From: Dinochytrium kinnereticum
Taxonomy: Eukaryota; Chytridiomycota; Chytridiomycetes; Chytridiales; Chytridiaceae
Length of the DNA stretch: 64,000 bases
Reading direction: 5' to 3'
NCBI GenBank assembly: GCA_027604005.1
Contig: JADGJT010000023.1
Location: 48,422 to 112,421, forward strand
Below, piece by piece: positions 41,386 through 51,943 of this stretch. A program made the position numbers and the translations under genes. Every line of letters begins with the position of its first letter. Positions within the stretch are counted from its first letter, which is position 1. A model generated the notes under the pieces. The model saw nothing but the letters and a program-made list of their open reading frames with translations, did not search any database and was not told the DNA's origin.

Positions 41386-43454
41386 ATGAAAGTAGTTTAC
41401 ATGGATTTTGGAGACGGTGATGGTGGGCTAGAGATATACGAGGAAGATAAGATCCTTGCAGAGCAGGTTGAAACAGAATGCGAATGCCACGACTTGCAGC
41501 GGAGCTGATGCCTTTTCCCCACACCCTTAGCTGAAGGAACAGGCGAACAAAAAGTTTGCCGAGAAACACTTTCAAGAAGCCATCAGCTTGTATACCAAGG
41601 CGATATCGTATGACTTCAAGAATCCTATCTTGTATTCCAATAGGGCGTTTGGTTAGGCACCTCTTTTCTTCTTTTTTTCTTTTGATGCGAATGAGCCCGT
41701 TCCCCGAGAACCCTTGATTTTTTCTAACACTACCGCGGAACAGCCTATATTCGATCAGAATTTTACGGAGCCGCGATAGCGGATGCCGAAAAAGCTATCA
41801 GTCTTGACCCTAAGTTCGTCAAGGCTTATTACCGACGTGCGGTTGGACATATGGCTTTAGGAAAGTTGAAAGGTGAGCATGGATTTGGGGTCAAATATAT
41901 GTCCGATATTATCATCGGAATTCTTCTTGTTGATACACTTTTTATGCTATAGAGGCCGTGAAGGACTTCAAGGCAGTTGTTAAAGTTGCTCCAAGGGACG
42001 CCGATGCAAAGGTCAAGCTTGCTGAATGCGAAAAAGAGTTGAGGCGAATCGAGTTTGAAAAGGCGATTAGTTTTGATGAGGCGAAAAAATCCGCTGTTCA
42101 GCTTCTTGGGGATATTAGCGCAATGACGGTAGAGCCATCGTAAGCCTCACTTACTTTTCTCCCCCTGCATTTTACGTATCCCATTAATTCTTCAAAAAAA
42201 AGTTACGATGGCCCCCATCTACCAACTGAAGGTGTCACTGAAGAATTCGTCACGTCCCTCCTTTCCCACATGGAATCTCAAAAGAAGCTTCACAAAAAGT
42301 ACCTCTACACTATCCTCTTATCAGCTAAAGATATATTCGACAACTCTCCAACCATCATCGATATTGACATTCCGGCTGGATCGAAATTGACCGTCTGCGG
42401 AGATATTCACGGACAGTACTACGATCTTTTAAATATCTTCAAAAAAAATGGGTACCCGAGTCCGACGAATATGTACCTGGTAAAAAGCAACAAAACATCT
42501 GTTCTTTTATTCGTATAATCTTATATATTTTATAACACAATCTCCTTTCCACCCCTTCCGAAAACAGTTTAATGGTGATTTTGTTGATCGCGGGTCGTTC
42601 TCTTTGGAATGCATCATGACGCTTCTGGCCTATAAAGTTCTCTATCCTTCTGCAATGTTCTTGTCGAGAGGAAATCACGAGACAGATAATATGAATAAGG
42701 TGTATGGGTTTGAGGGGGAGGTCAAGGCAAAGTATAGCGATGTGACCTTCAAACTCTTTTCGGAGATTTTCGACGCTGTACCGCTCGGAAATCTAGTTGG
42801 GGGAAAGATCCTTGTGATTCATGGGGGGCTGTTCTCGAGGAATGGGGTTACGATGGATGAGGTGCGGCTCTTCTTGTCTCTTTTTCTTTCATTCATAAGT
42901 TAGCTTACTTTTCCCTTATTTTGTTGTTTTTTTGTTGTTTTTTTTGTTTTGCTTGGGGGGGGGGTCATATGTAGATCAGAGCTATAGATCGGTTCAAGCA
43001 ACCTGGGAGTGAAGGGCTGATGTGTGAATTGCTTTGGTCGGATCCTCAAGATGCCAACGGGAGGTCAAGCAGTAAACGTGGGGTTGGGATTCAATTCGGT
43101 CCAGACGTTACGGAGGACTTTTGTAAAACCAATGGATTGGATTGCATTATTCGTAGTCACGAAGTTAAGGAAAATGGTTATGAGATTGCTCATAACGGAA
43201 AATGTCTGTTTATTTTTTTCATATTGATAGTTTGGTTCGTCTCTTTATATTGATACTTACGTTTCCCATTTTTCTCTTTTTCAGGCATAACGATTTTCTC
43301 TGCACCTAATTACTGTGACTCCGTTGGGAACAAGGGGGCGTACATTGAGATCGGACCGGACTTGAAGCTGATTTATCACGAGTTTACGGCTGTGAAGCAT
43401 CCAAATATCCGAGCTATGCACTATGCGGGAAATATGTATTCGCAGATGCTTTGA
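41386..43454 (+). CDS. PPT1: Serine/threonine protein phosphatase 5 (TPR-PPP type)
   Basis: PPP-family phosphatase with an N-terminal TPR domain that binds Hsp90. Exons 41386-41466, 41531-41651, 41744-41872, 41953-42139, 42203-42479, 42568-42861, 42975-43203, 43285-43454 give 495 residues, matching PP5. Three TPRs occupy residues 25-125 ([55 protein letters not shown]). Catalytic PPP motifs are all present: [38 protein letters not shown] and SAPNYCD. The C-terminal [12 protein letters not shown] matches the autoinhibitory end of PP5. A second in-frame ATG at 41401 has a better context and may be the true start. Confidence 0.96.
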
Positions 43455-44512
43455 TTATTTTTTTATTTTTTTTGGCTACTTCCTTTTGCTCTGTATTTAA
43501 CTGATCAATTGGTCTCCGTTTAGTTTTTTACTTTTTGCTTTTCTTTTCGTTCTTATATTTGCTTTCTGTTCACACACATTGTTTTTAATCATGGTTAATG
43601 CGAGCGTGGGATGGTTGGAAAGTTATTTTCGTGTTTTTTTTCTCCCACCCTATCAAACAACGCCAAAACAAAGCCCAAAGCCTACTTCTTCTGAAAGCCC
43701 AAACAAAAGCTCACACCCCACTTCTTGAAAATCACCTTTATCAACACTTCAATGCTATCATGCCTTTTCTAACAGAAACTCTCACTCTACCTCTCAAGAT
43801 TGATATAAAAAAACAGATTAACATAATAAAATAAAGCAACTATCTCAAATCTAAATATGGAATATTCCGTTTGCACTTGATACGTATAGAGATCTTAAGC
43901 TTAAGTCGATTCCACAGCTGTCAAGACAAGATAACTCTGCCATGAGGTACTTCAACTTTCGCGTGTGGACTGATGGTGTCTTGGTGTTTTGTTCAGCGGC
44001 TTGAGGGTGACACAATAACCAGGAAGGACCCAACAGAGCTAACAAATAGCACTGCAACTGATAAGGAACAATGCCTTTGTCCTGGACAGATCATAGGATT
44101 TTTACGATCCTGATGTTAAAGATTTGCTTTCCAGGTTTATTCGGTCGTAAACGGACAGGACGGTATAGGGTTACACCATGATAATGACTGTGAACTTGCA
44201 CACTTCGACCGCACTGACGATAGGGGTTGGGGCAAGATACCTGTTGACTTACAGAAGACAAAGTACCGATACCAGCAAGTCAGTAGCAGTCGCGAATAAA
44301 GTCCAGTACCAGCATCGTAAGTTTATTTTCTTCATCTGGAGTATCTCGTACGTATCACAGAGTAGTTTTCATCTCTACTCGTCCTTTCTACTCTCCTCCC
44401 TCCCTCTGGTCTATACACCATCTGGTCGATACTCTCCACCGGAGTAAGGAACTTTGGTTTTGTAAAATGCTTCAAATCGAAAATAAATAGCATCTCAAAT
44501 CTCTTAAATATC
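43455..44512. other. 1.06-kb intergenic region
   Basis: Between the PP5 stop and the stop of a minus-strand gene. The left third is T-rich, followed by an A-rich stretch with AAAGCCCAAA-like strings (about 43665-43715). Only short frames without recognisable content occur, so it is probably two 3' UTRs plus spacer. Confidence 0.4.
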
Positions 44513-45159
44513 TCAAATCACCGACTTGATAATCTCTTTGTTCCTCTCCAGATTCCTTCGTCGAATCTCCGCGGTCTTTCTGTCAGTTTTTTTCTGCGAA
44601 CAGGGTCTTAGTTCAAATAAGATGTTCATCACAGCAAACCTGTTGAATTCTCCCCAAGCGCATGACATGGGCATCTTCCTCCAGCTTCGCTTTCGCTGTA
44701 GCCCGAGAGTACGCATCACTCAAATGCGTCGCAAGCTCAAAATCACCGTCCTTTAATGCATTATCAATAGCATCATCAATGGGTTCCTTTTGAATCGTCC
44801 AGTATGAGCTTGTTTGTTGGTGATGAGCAGTAGGTACCTTTGGATTCAGCCTTCCTTGATCCGTTGGCTTGAAGCGATCAAAGCTGGTCAGGTAGGAGGA
44901 TACGGGGTCAACAGTGCTAGAAGCGTGGTATGGTCTTCGCCGTTTTTGGACAGATTTGGGTTTTAGGGTTGAAGGGGCAGATGGAGGTGGATTGACTTTG
45001 AGAGGCTTTTTGGAGCCTTCATTCTTGGGTAACGCTTCGCGTAGCTGTGGGTTTGGGGCTTCGAGTAAGGAGACTTGTATGATAGGATGGTGTGGGTTCA
45101 TTCACCTGTTGGATTTTTTTCAGTCTGGCTGCAAAGTCATCTTGCTTTGGTCTGGACAT
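44513..45159 (-). CDS. Small basic helical protein, unrecognised
   Basis: Minus-strand exons 45159-45106, 45044-44640, 44593-44513 give 179 residues. The N-terminus MSRPKQDDFAARLKKIQQ joins to a Lys/Pro-rich linker with KSVQKRRRPYHAS. A helical part follows (EPIDDAIDNALKDGDFELA, HLSDAYSRATAKAKLEED), then a basic end RRRNLERNKEIIKSVI. The 'DGDFELATHLSD' segment faintly recalls the FAM204A family, but the rest does not, so no name is given. A nuclear or RNA/ribosome-associated role would suit the composition; that is a guess. Confidence 0.6.
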
Positions 45160-45474
45160 ACAAAGCAAAAAAAGATAAAAAGATTCAATATGGCAATCAG
45201 TATTGTCTTCATGAATTGTTTACTTGATCATTATTTTTTTCTCCCTTCGCTGCGAATTTTAAAGGAATCAAGGTGGTTAAAAAAGAAAGAATATGAATTT
45301 GGCTTGCAGTTTGAAGTATTAAGTTAGGTAGTTTTTGTGGTGCTTTTAACGGACAGAAAAAAGGAAAGAAACAACAACAAGAAGATAGAAACAGTTAAAG
45401 AGCAAAGATAGAAAGGGCGAGCTTCAATGCAAATAAAACAGTGAGCTTTCAACAAGGGGCTGGCAATTTTAGAA

Positions 45475-46425
45475 TCACATCAACCCAAAAGCACCACTCG
45501 AGGCCGACCCATTTCCTCTCCCAGACTTGGTAACAGCAACACGATGATGACCAGCCCTCTTCTGCCAATCACCACCAGAAGTAGAAGCAGCAAGAGCATC
45601 CGCAACCGCCCCCTTCCGCATCTTGGTGGCACTGCTCTCAACCTTCTTCATTTTATCAAGGACAGGGTGAAGCTTATTGCCATGGCTCGCCTGACCTCTG
45701 GAAGCAGCACGCTGGAGCAGCAAAAGCGTCGGAATCTCTCTGCTGCGATTAGCTGAATCCCTGAGTGCCCCAGCTCGTCGAGCAGTCGACGATTCCTCGC
45801 TGTCCAAGTCGGCTTCTCGTTCGGCCGCCGCGTCAAGAGCGCCATCTACATCGTCGGCTGCTTCCTGGCGGTGATCAACTGCAAGCTGTCGGAGGATCCT
45901 CTTGCGGGCTTTACGACTCATGTTGTATTGCTGGGTTGGGCTGTTCTGCGTGGGTTTTATAGAGCGGGTTGGGGAGGCTGGTGGCGATGGGTGGCCTTGG
46001 TGGGTAACTTGGTCGGAGGAGCAGAGTTGGGCTGAGTCCACCGTGTAGACTTCAGAGATGTCGTCATGAATCTGATCTGCCTCTGCATCGGTAGAGGGAA
46101 GGATGGCTCGGAAGAAAGGGGAGGTGGCATCCATTGTTAGTGGCGAGATGGTGCCACCCGATGCCTCGTGAGCCCCATCGTCTTCCGGGAGGAGGATCCA
46201 GTTGTCAACATCGGGGGATGGGGAGCGGGGAAGTTCGTCTGCAGTCTCGGGCGATGGGGTGGGGGCAGGTTGACGAGCACTTATGGTGTAGAGCCAAGCC
46301 AGCATCTTTGTTCTCGACGGCTTTGATTGAATGGTATATGGAAAGGTTCTTGACGGCCAAGTGTCCAACTGTCCAGGGAGAGTTTTGAAGATGGAATGAG
46401 GCTCCTTTTTAACAAAAGTAAACAT
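45475..46425 (-). CDS. Ala/Ser-rich acidic protein with a LIR-like motif, unrecognised
   Basis: Single open frame of 316 residues on the minus strand. The N-terminal part is Pro/Ser-rich. A short motif in acidic context, SPDVDNWILLPEDDG (46178-46214), fits the W-x-x-L core of Atg8/LC3-interacting regions. A central basic segment (NMSRKARKRILRQL) is followed by an acidic Ala-rich helix (EAADDVDGALDAAAEREADL) and a Gly/Ser-rich end. In-frame Met codons at 46425 and about 46305 are both possible starts. No domain is recognised and the protein is probably largely disordered. Confidence 0.6.
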   Translation of the reverse strand: MFTFVKKEPHSIFKTLPGQLDTWPSRTFPYTIQSKPSRTKMLAWLYTISARQPAPTPSPETADELPRSPSPDVDNWILLPEDDGAHEASGGTISPLTMDATSPFFRAILPSTDAEADQIHDDISEVYTVDSAQLCSSDQVTHQGHPSPPASPTRSIKPTQNSPTQQYNMSRKARKRILRQLAVDHRQEAADDVDGALDAAAEREADLDSEESSTARRAGALRDSANRSREIPTLLLLQRAASRGQASHGNKLHPVLDKMKKVESSATKMRKGAVADALAASTSGGDWQKRAGHHRVAVTKSGRGNGSASSGAFGLM

Positions 46426-46467
46426 CAGATCGAGGCGTCATCCTTCGGATACCAACCTGAATAAGTG

Positions 46468-46798
46468 TCAACAAATCTTCGAGGGAGTATCGTCAATGTC
46501 AGGTCGCAGGGAGTAATGCAGCCTCGAGTGAAACGCTGGATAGCGCAGGTAGTCTGTTCGAAGAACGTTAGCTTGCTCAACCCCCGCTGTGTGCTCTACC
46601 TTTGCCAAGGATGGAGGAATGCTCAACTTTCTCCCTCTGTGGTGCCACTCGGGTGAAATGCCGTTTTATTTGTCGGAGTTTTTGCGGACGGTCCTTCAAA
46701 TACACCGGAATCGATGGAAAGCAAGATAATGAGTTATCTGTGGGCCGTCGTTCGCTGGCTATTTGGCAGCCCAAGACTGTGTTTTGGAAGTTGGGCAA
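46468..46798 (-). CDS. Possible small spliced gene, 5' end unresolved
   Basis: Two minus-strand exons, about 46798-46600 and 46553-46468, are joined by a 46-nt intron with normal borders and matching phase. They read IPVYLKDRPQKLRQIKRHF, then VAPQREKVEHSSILGKDYLR across the junction, and end HYSLRPDIDDTPSKIC. The basic, charged sequence looks like genuine protein, perhaps of mitochondrial or ribosomal type. No ATG opens the first exon, so an upstream exon is probably missing from this model. The stop lies 42 bp upstream of the next minus-strand start. Confidence 0.4.
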
Positions 46799-47160
46799 TG
46801 TGTAGGGCTGTCTAACGAGTCAATCAGAATGACGGGTGAACCCTTCAGCTCTAAACAACGTGAAGACACGTCCCGATCGCCAAAAACAATATTGGTTGGA
46901 ATCACAAGGGATCAATGGTTGGGGATTGACACAAAACCCGCACCACCTCTTATCTTTAGCGGGACAATGATTTTTCCTATCTTGCACAGAACAAATATTT
47001 CATGTCTAGGGTGGAGGGAAAGGTGTGATTGAAGATGAACAGACAAGATTATACATAGAGGGAAGGAGTGAAAAATATGGCAGATATGTAGCCTTTTGCA
47101 GATTGATTACGGAGAGAGAGACGTGATTAAAAAGTGATAGATAACTTTCCACAGAGAGAT
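46799..47160. other. Unassigned 362-bp stretch
   Basis: Possibly contains the missing first exon of the small gene at 46468-46798 and the 3' UTR of MBF1. No conserved coding sequence could be fixed. Confidence 0.3.
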
Positions 47161-47828
47161 TCAGCGGCACGCTAAAGGAGCTCCAACATTCTGTCCCCTC
47201 AACTTTATCCCAAGCACTCTCTCCATCTTTTGCAAGACTTGCTGGTTGGGGTTGGCCGCCTTTCCAGACTCGTATTCGTTGACCACGGTCTGCTTCTCAT
47301 TAATCTTGGTTGCGAGGTCCTTCTGCGTCAGATTCTTGGCTTGACGGCCTTGCTGAATGGCCTTGCCGACAGATAGACCGAGACGCTCGATTTTGAAGTC
47401 CTGTTATATGGGGATAGTTGTTAGCAGGGCTTTCCGGGAAAGACGCGCGTCTTGGGCTTTCAACTTTCTATACTGCGTCGGCATGCAGTGTAAAGGCCGA
47501 AGTATTCTCTCAACTCAAGCGCTCGCGTTAACATGCCATGACGTCCCCAACCTTCATGTAGCCAACCCATTTCCCATCCGATGTAATCACTTTCACCCCT
47601 CAATCCCTACACCACACTTTAAAATGAACTCACCTCCGTCTCCCTATCTAACTTTGCAGCCTTTCCAGGGTCATAAGCAGGCCCATTGTTGTTCTGCACA
47701 ATCTTCTTCTCAGTGCTGACATTCACTCCAGACCGTCTCGCAGCGTTGATCTCAGCCTCAGACTTGAGGACAGCGGGCCTCTCGGGCCTCTTCCGAATAA
47801 TAGTCACATCGTCCCATCCTGCCGTCAT
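47161..47828 (-). CDS. MBF1: Multiprotein-bridging factor 1
   Basis: Conserved transcriptional coactivator that also helps ribosomes keep frame at stalled collisions. Exons 47828-47634 and 47400-47161 give 144 residues. The N-terminus [18 protein letters not shown] and AAKLDRETE match the family. The C-terminal Cro/C1-type helix-turn-helix reads [20 protein letters not shown], then [18 protein letters not shown], followed by [13 protein letters not shown]. The single intron (233 nt) is much longer than most introns here; no hidden exon is needed because the join is in frame and alignable. Confidence 0.96.
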
Positions 47829-48269
47829 CTTGTCTGGTTGGTATGTGGGTGGGTTGTTGGTGTTGGTCGGGCCATCCCTTTGAAGGCTCCCTTTTGAGCT
47901 TAGGACAGTATTTTTTGGCGAAGTTTCGAGAAAAATCAGTTGCCACAATTTGCAACGACTGAGCAGCAGCTTGCCCTGGACCCTGGCTTGGCCACTGATG
48001 GTGTGAAAGCGTGGTAATGTGGGGCTGGATGACATGCCCAATCGCTGTGAAAGGCAGCTATGCCAACCAGCTCAGGGTCTGGATTTCCCGTCATGACGGG
48101 AATGCAGTGTACATCCAACATATTTATGACTTTAGGGATCATTGAAGTGAGAGACACCGAGAGAGTTTACTGGTTGGATTAACAAGCCTCTTGTTTTATT
48201 CACAAGAAGAATGACACGTTATAATCGCGTCCTTCATGCACGCGCGACAAAGCGGGTGAGAGATCGACT
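47829..48269. other. Intergenic, MBF1 promoter side
   Basis: 441 bp upstream of MBF1 and downstream of a minus-strand membrane-protein gene. No coding potential is recognised. Confidence 0.35.
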
Positions 48270-49277
48270 TCAAGTCTCTTTCTCTCCTTCCAACAACCCC
48301 TGCAGCACCTCCTCATTCCATCCCTTTGCCTCCCCCTCACTATACCCCATCTCAGTCAAAAGCCTCGAATCATCACAAAAATGATCCTCATACTTCTCAC
48401 CATCCGCCAACCTCACCACAATCTCTAACCCCTCGTCCACGTCCTCGGAGATATCAAAAGGTGACGGTAAGAGCCCTAAAGATCGTCTGGAGGAAGGAAA
48501 CACATTCTCTCGGAGGTGCTCCATTGCCCATAACAGCATAAAGGAAGCCACGACAACTCCAATGCCAGACATCGTTAGAGGTGTAGCCGAAGTGCATGAT
48601 ACTAAGCAATAATCAAGGGACACAGACGCGATTATGTTCAACAAGAAAATCGCTGTGAGTCCCAATGCAAACAGGATCCAATGCACTGTCCATCTTGAGA
48701 GTAGTATTTCCATCCCGACACCGACCACGCAGAGCAAGTAGTCGCTAGAGGGCTGAGGGGGGAGGTTGAGGTGAGATGCAAGGGAGACGGAAAGGATGGT
48801 GGAGAGTATCGTTGTCATTGTGAATGTGTGGATGCACCAGAGGGTGAGGTGCATTATCGGTCCCAGCGTTTTCATATGATTCTGAAGCTTGCTATGCTGG
48901 ATGCTGTGAAGCACAAGGAGCTAGAAAGATAAGACCGTCAAGTTAAGTAAGCTTGACATGATTTTCCCCAACAAGGGGCCAGAGAACAAAAGTCTCACCG
49001 CAAAGTAAAAGACCAAAGCCAGCCCAAACGTGTCAGTGCTTTCAGTTCTTGCTCCACCGAGAGGGGAAAACACCAAGTTGAATCTAGGCCAGTCACCATA
49101 AACAGCCCTGGCAACCCACGACGCTGTTATCGCGAGCATGATGGCAGATCTGCTCTTCAGAAGGACGGCTCTTGCGTTTCGCCCAACCAAGCGTGTCAGG
49201 AGGCCCGAGGCGCCGAGCGGTAGGACGGTGTCGTACTCAAGGGAGACTAGGAGCCTGGCAGCGGCGTCGGCCATCAT
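48270..49277 (-). CDS. Multi-pass membrane protein, unrecognised
   Basis: Exons 49277-48999 and 48920-48270 give 309 residues. About six hydrophobic segments are visible, including SAIMLAITASWVARAV, TFGLALVFYFALLVLH (across the junction), TLWCIHTFTMTTILSTILSV, WILFALGLTAIFLLNIIASV and GIGVVVASFMLLW. The last 70 residues are soluble and acidic, with an amphipathic segment LLTEMGYSEGEAKGWNEEVL that resembles a UBA/CUE-like three-helix start (MGY). No named family is recognised. The open frames and the single clean intron support a real gene. Confidence 0.6.
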
Positions 49278-49488
49278 GCTTTGCTGTCGTGTGTCGAGGG
49301 AGGACGTTGAAGATGCTGGAATTGTCGGAATTGTCGGAATTCCAAAGAGCTGTCAAAAAAACAAAAACATAAAAACATAGCGAACATGTGCTGAAGGCAA
49401 AGGTCTGAAGAAACTGCGTTTTTTAATGTTGTTGGAGATAAAAAGAGCGCGTAAAGGACGATGAACGAAGAGTCAGTTCTCGACCAGT

Positions 49489-51501
49489 CTACACACTCAA
49501 CGATGGCTCAAAGATCTGGTGGGCCCCGTCACAGTTGTTAGCGTTCGTGTCGAGATCAATCATGTAACAAATAAACGTGGCATCCACACTTAGAAACGTA
49601 GAGAAATAAACAAGAACGGGTTAGAGAGCATTTAAATTCCTCTTAAAAAGAAACTACTCACGTGTACTGCAAAACATGGCTTATAAATCTCAAAACATAA
49701 AAGGGCACTACAACCCCCACAACTCCCACCACATAAGCAAAAGGGCTCGTTAATCCTCTTGCTGCGTAAAAGAAAGTCGCAGCCCCCACACAGGACGCTG
49801 CGGTGATGGCCCCAAGGGTCAATACGACTCTCGTAAGAGTCGACGTGGTTAGGCCGAACACTAGGTTTCTCCTAAACAAACGTGTGCAGAGAACGCCCGA
49901 GCGTAGGAGAGAATGCCCCGTAAGGCCAGAGTAGAGGAGAGTCATGGATGTTAGGGTATCAAGGGAATAGGAGAAGCAAGACATGCAAGCGTCAAGTAGG
50001 AGCAGTAGACCGCCGGATGAACCACGAGAGTTCTATGAAGAAAAAATAAATAAATTAAAGTCATAAGATAAAGGGACAATACGTTCTTGGCATAAAAGAC
50101 GCAATCATACTAAAAAGAAAAAAAGGTAGGGGAGCCAACGGTCGAAATCGAGCCAAACCACCGACCTTCCTCACAAACTTCACAAAAGCCTGCGCAGTCT
50201 GCGCTAAGGCCAGCACACCAGCCGAAAAGCACACGGTCCCAAACCCAGTAGACACAGCCGCCTTCAAATTCCTTAAAGTCTGATCCTCCTCATGCGTCTC
50301 ATCAAAGTTCCTCTTAAAATACCACTTCCCTACAACACCCGCGATCGTCACCTTCTCGATCCCTTGTAAAACCGCAGAGGTCCAAAAGTGCATAAGGACA
50401 AAAAAGCCAACGGCGGTGCGTGTCGACATGGGGATCGGGTAGGTCGGGTGGACCAGGAAGAGATGGGAGAAGGCAAGGAGCCAGAGGAGGGAGAAAATCA
50501 TGTAGGTCAGCATGAGTGTTAAAGAGAGGACAAATATTGTTGGGTTTTCCCATAAAATCTGGCAGGACAGCTAAAAGAGAACATATGACTTTAGAAATAC
50601 GGAAACTAAAATATACGTGAAATGGAGTGAAGACAAAAAAAAACAAAAAAAACCAACCTGAAGAATGTTTATAGTTTGATCAATCTGCCGCCTCCTCTTA
50701 AACAAATAAGTAATAGACCCCAAGGCCGTTATTAAAAATGATACTGCTACTCCTATCATGCTAAGAGAGAAACACTCCAGTCAGGAATCACCCGAGCCCA
50801 GAAAAATACGAAGAATGGGCAGTGTCAAAGCCTACATATTGTATTGATTCCCAAGATAAGGCGGGTCTTGGTTCTTCCCCAAAATCGAGTCCGTCAAAAT
50901 AAAGGTGAAAAGCCCCAGACTCAAAACCGGGATGGCAATGATAGTCCCCCACACGATCGGCTTTGCATGAGACACATGAGCAAGCAAGATGCAAAGAAAA
51001 CAAGAAACGAAATGAAACCAGAAAGGGCTCGCAAAAACAACGCACCTTGACAAAGGCCGACATGAACAGAATCCATACAGTCCCCGCTCCAACCGAAGCC
51101 GCCGTAACCCCAACAATCAATCCAGTGCTATTCCGAAGTGTCAAGTAAATCGCACCGCTCAAGCTCGCCCCCTCGTTCGAATGGTCAGCCCTGGCCAGAG
51201 TGCTGGCACCCGTCACAACCAAAAGCGTGAACAAAGAAAGAAAGATAAATGCAAAAGTGGTGTCCTGGTATTTTCGGTCGTCAGGCTCGATGTATCGAGG
51301 TGGGGATGAGGGGAGCCCTGTAGCCTAATGTACAGCCCAACCCAACCATAGTTAGGTCTATGGTCAGTTAAACTCTCTTCTAACCTCATCTTCTGTTTCT
51401 GAGTCACTATATGAGGCCGGAAAGGCGTCACGGTAGATGTCGCCCTGCGTTGGTGGAGGGGAGCGGGCGGAGTCGCCGTGGAGAAGTGGGGAGGTCTCCA
51501 T
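49489..51501 (-). CDS. PNS1: Choline-transporter-like protein (CTL/SLC44, Pns1)
   Basis: Member of the Pns1/CTL (SLC44) family of multi-pass membrane proteins. Minus-strand exons 51501-51385, 51324-51046, 50960-50836, 50760-50658, 50570-50166, 50032-49662, 49588-49489 give 499 residues. A disordered N-terminus precedes the first TM (FAFIFLSLFTLLVVTGAS). Family-typical regions follow: FWTSAVLQGIEKVTIAGVVG, NLKAAVSTGFGTVCFSAGVL, CFSYSLDTLTSMTLLYSGLT and the lumen-side end DATFICYMIDLDTN. The start METSPLLHGDSARS has an upstream in-frame stop. Substrate transport is debated for fungal Pns1; in animals the family moves choline and ethanolamine. Confidence 0.9.
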
Positions 51502-51943
51502 CGCTCAGAGGAGTTTCCGGAGCGCCAATTGAGCGCTGCTGGGAGAGGCGAATGCCCCTTGCTGCAAGCGGTGCGTTGAGGAAAGCGTTGAAGTCTTCAG
51601 GGGAGCCACAGCCAGTGTGGGTTGGGCTACAGCAGGTGGAGTTGTGAAACAGATTTTCGCTTGGCCACCACAAAGTGAAAAGCCGACAGCGGTTAGAAAG
51701 CCGTGAGTGTTGTTTTTATTTGTGCTTCCGGAGAAAAGAAAACAGCGATGCCGTTGATGTAGACGTTGAGGAGTCTTGCGCAGAGGACGATCCGTATCCA
51801 TCGTCTAATCACAGAGAAAAGAAAACAAAAACACAAACGAAAACTGAAATCCCCACATCAAAGACCAAACAAAAAACCAACAAAGAAAATAATATACAAA
51901 TGCACAAGGAATGCACACAGGAGAGACGCAAAGTCAATAAGGA
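51502..51943. other. Spacer between PNS1 promoter and bZIP 3' end
   Basis: 442 bp, both neighbours on the minus strand. An A-rich tract near 51820-51900 probably belongs to the 3' UTR of the bZIP gene. Frames here read through the repeats without recognisable content. Confidence 0.35.
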
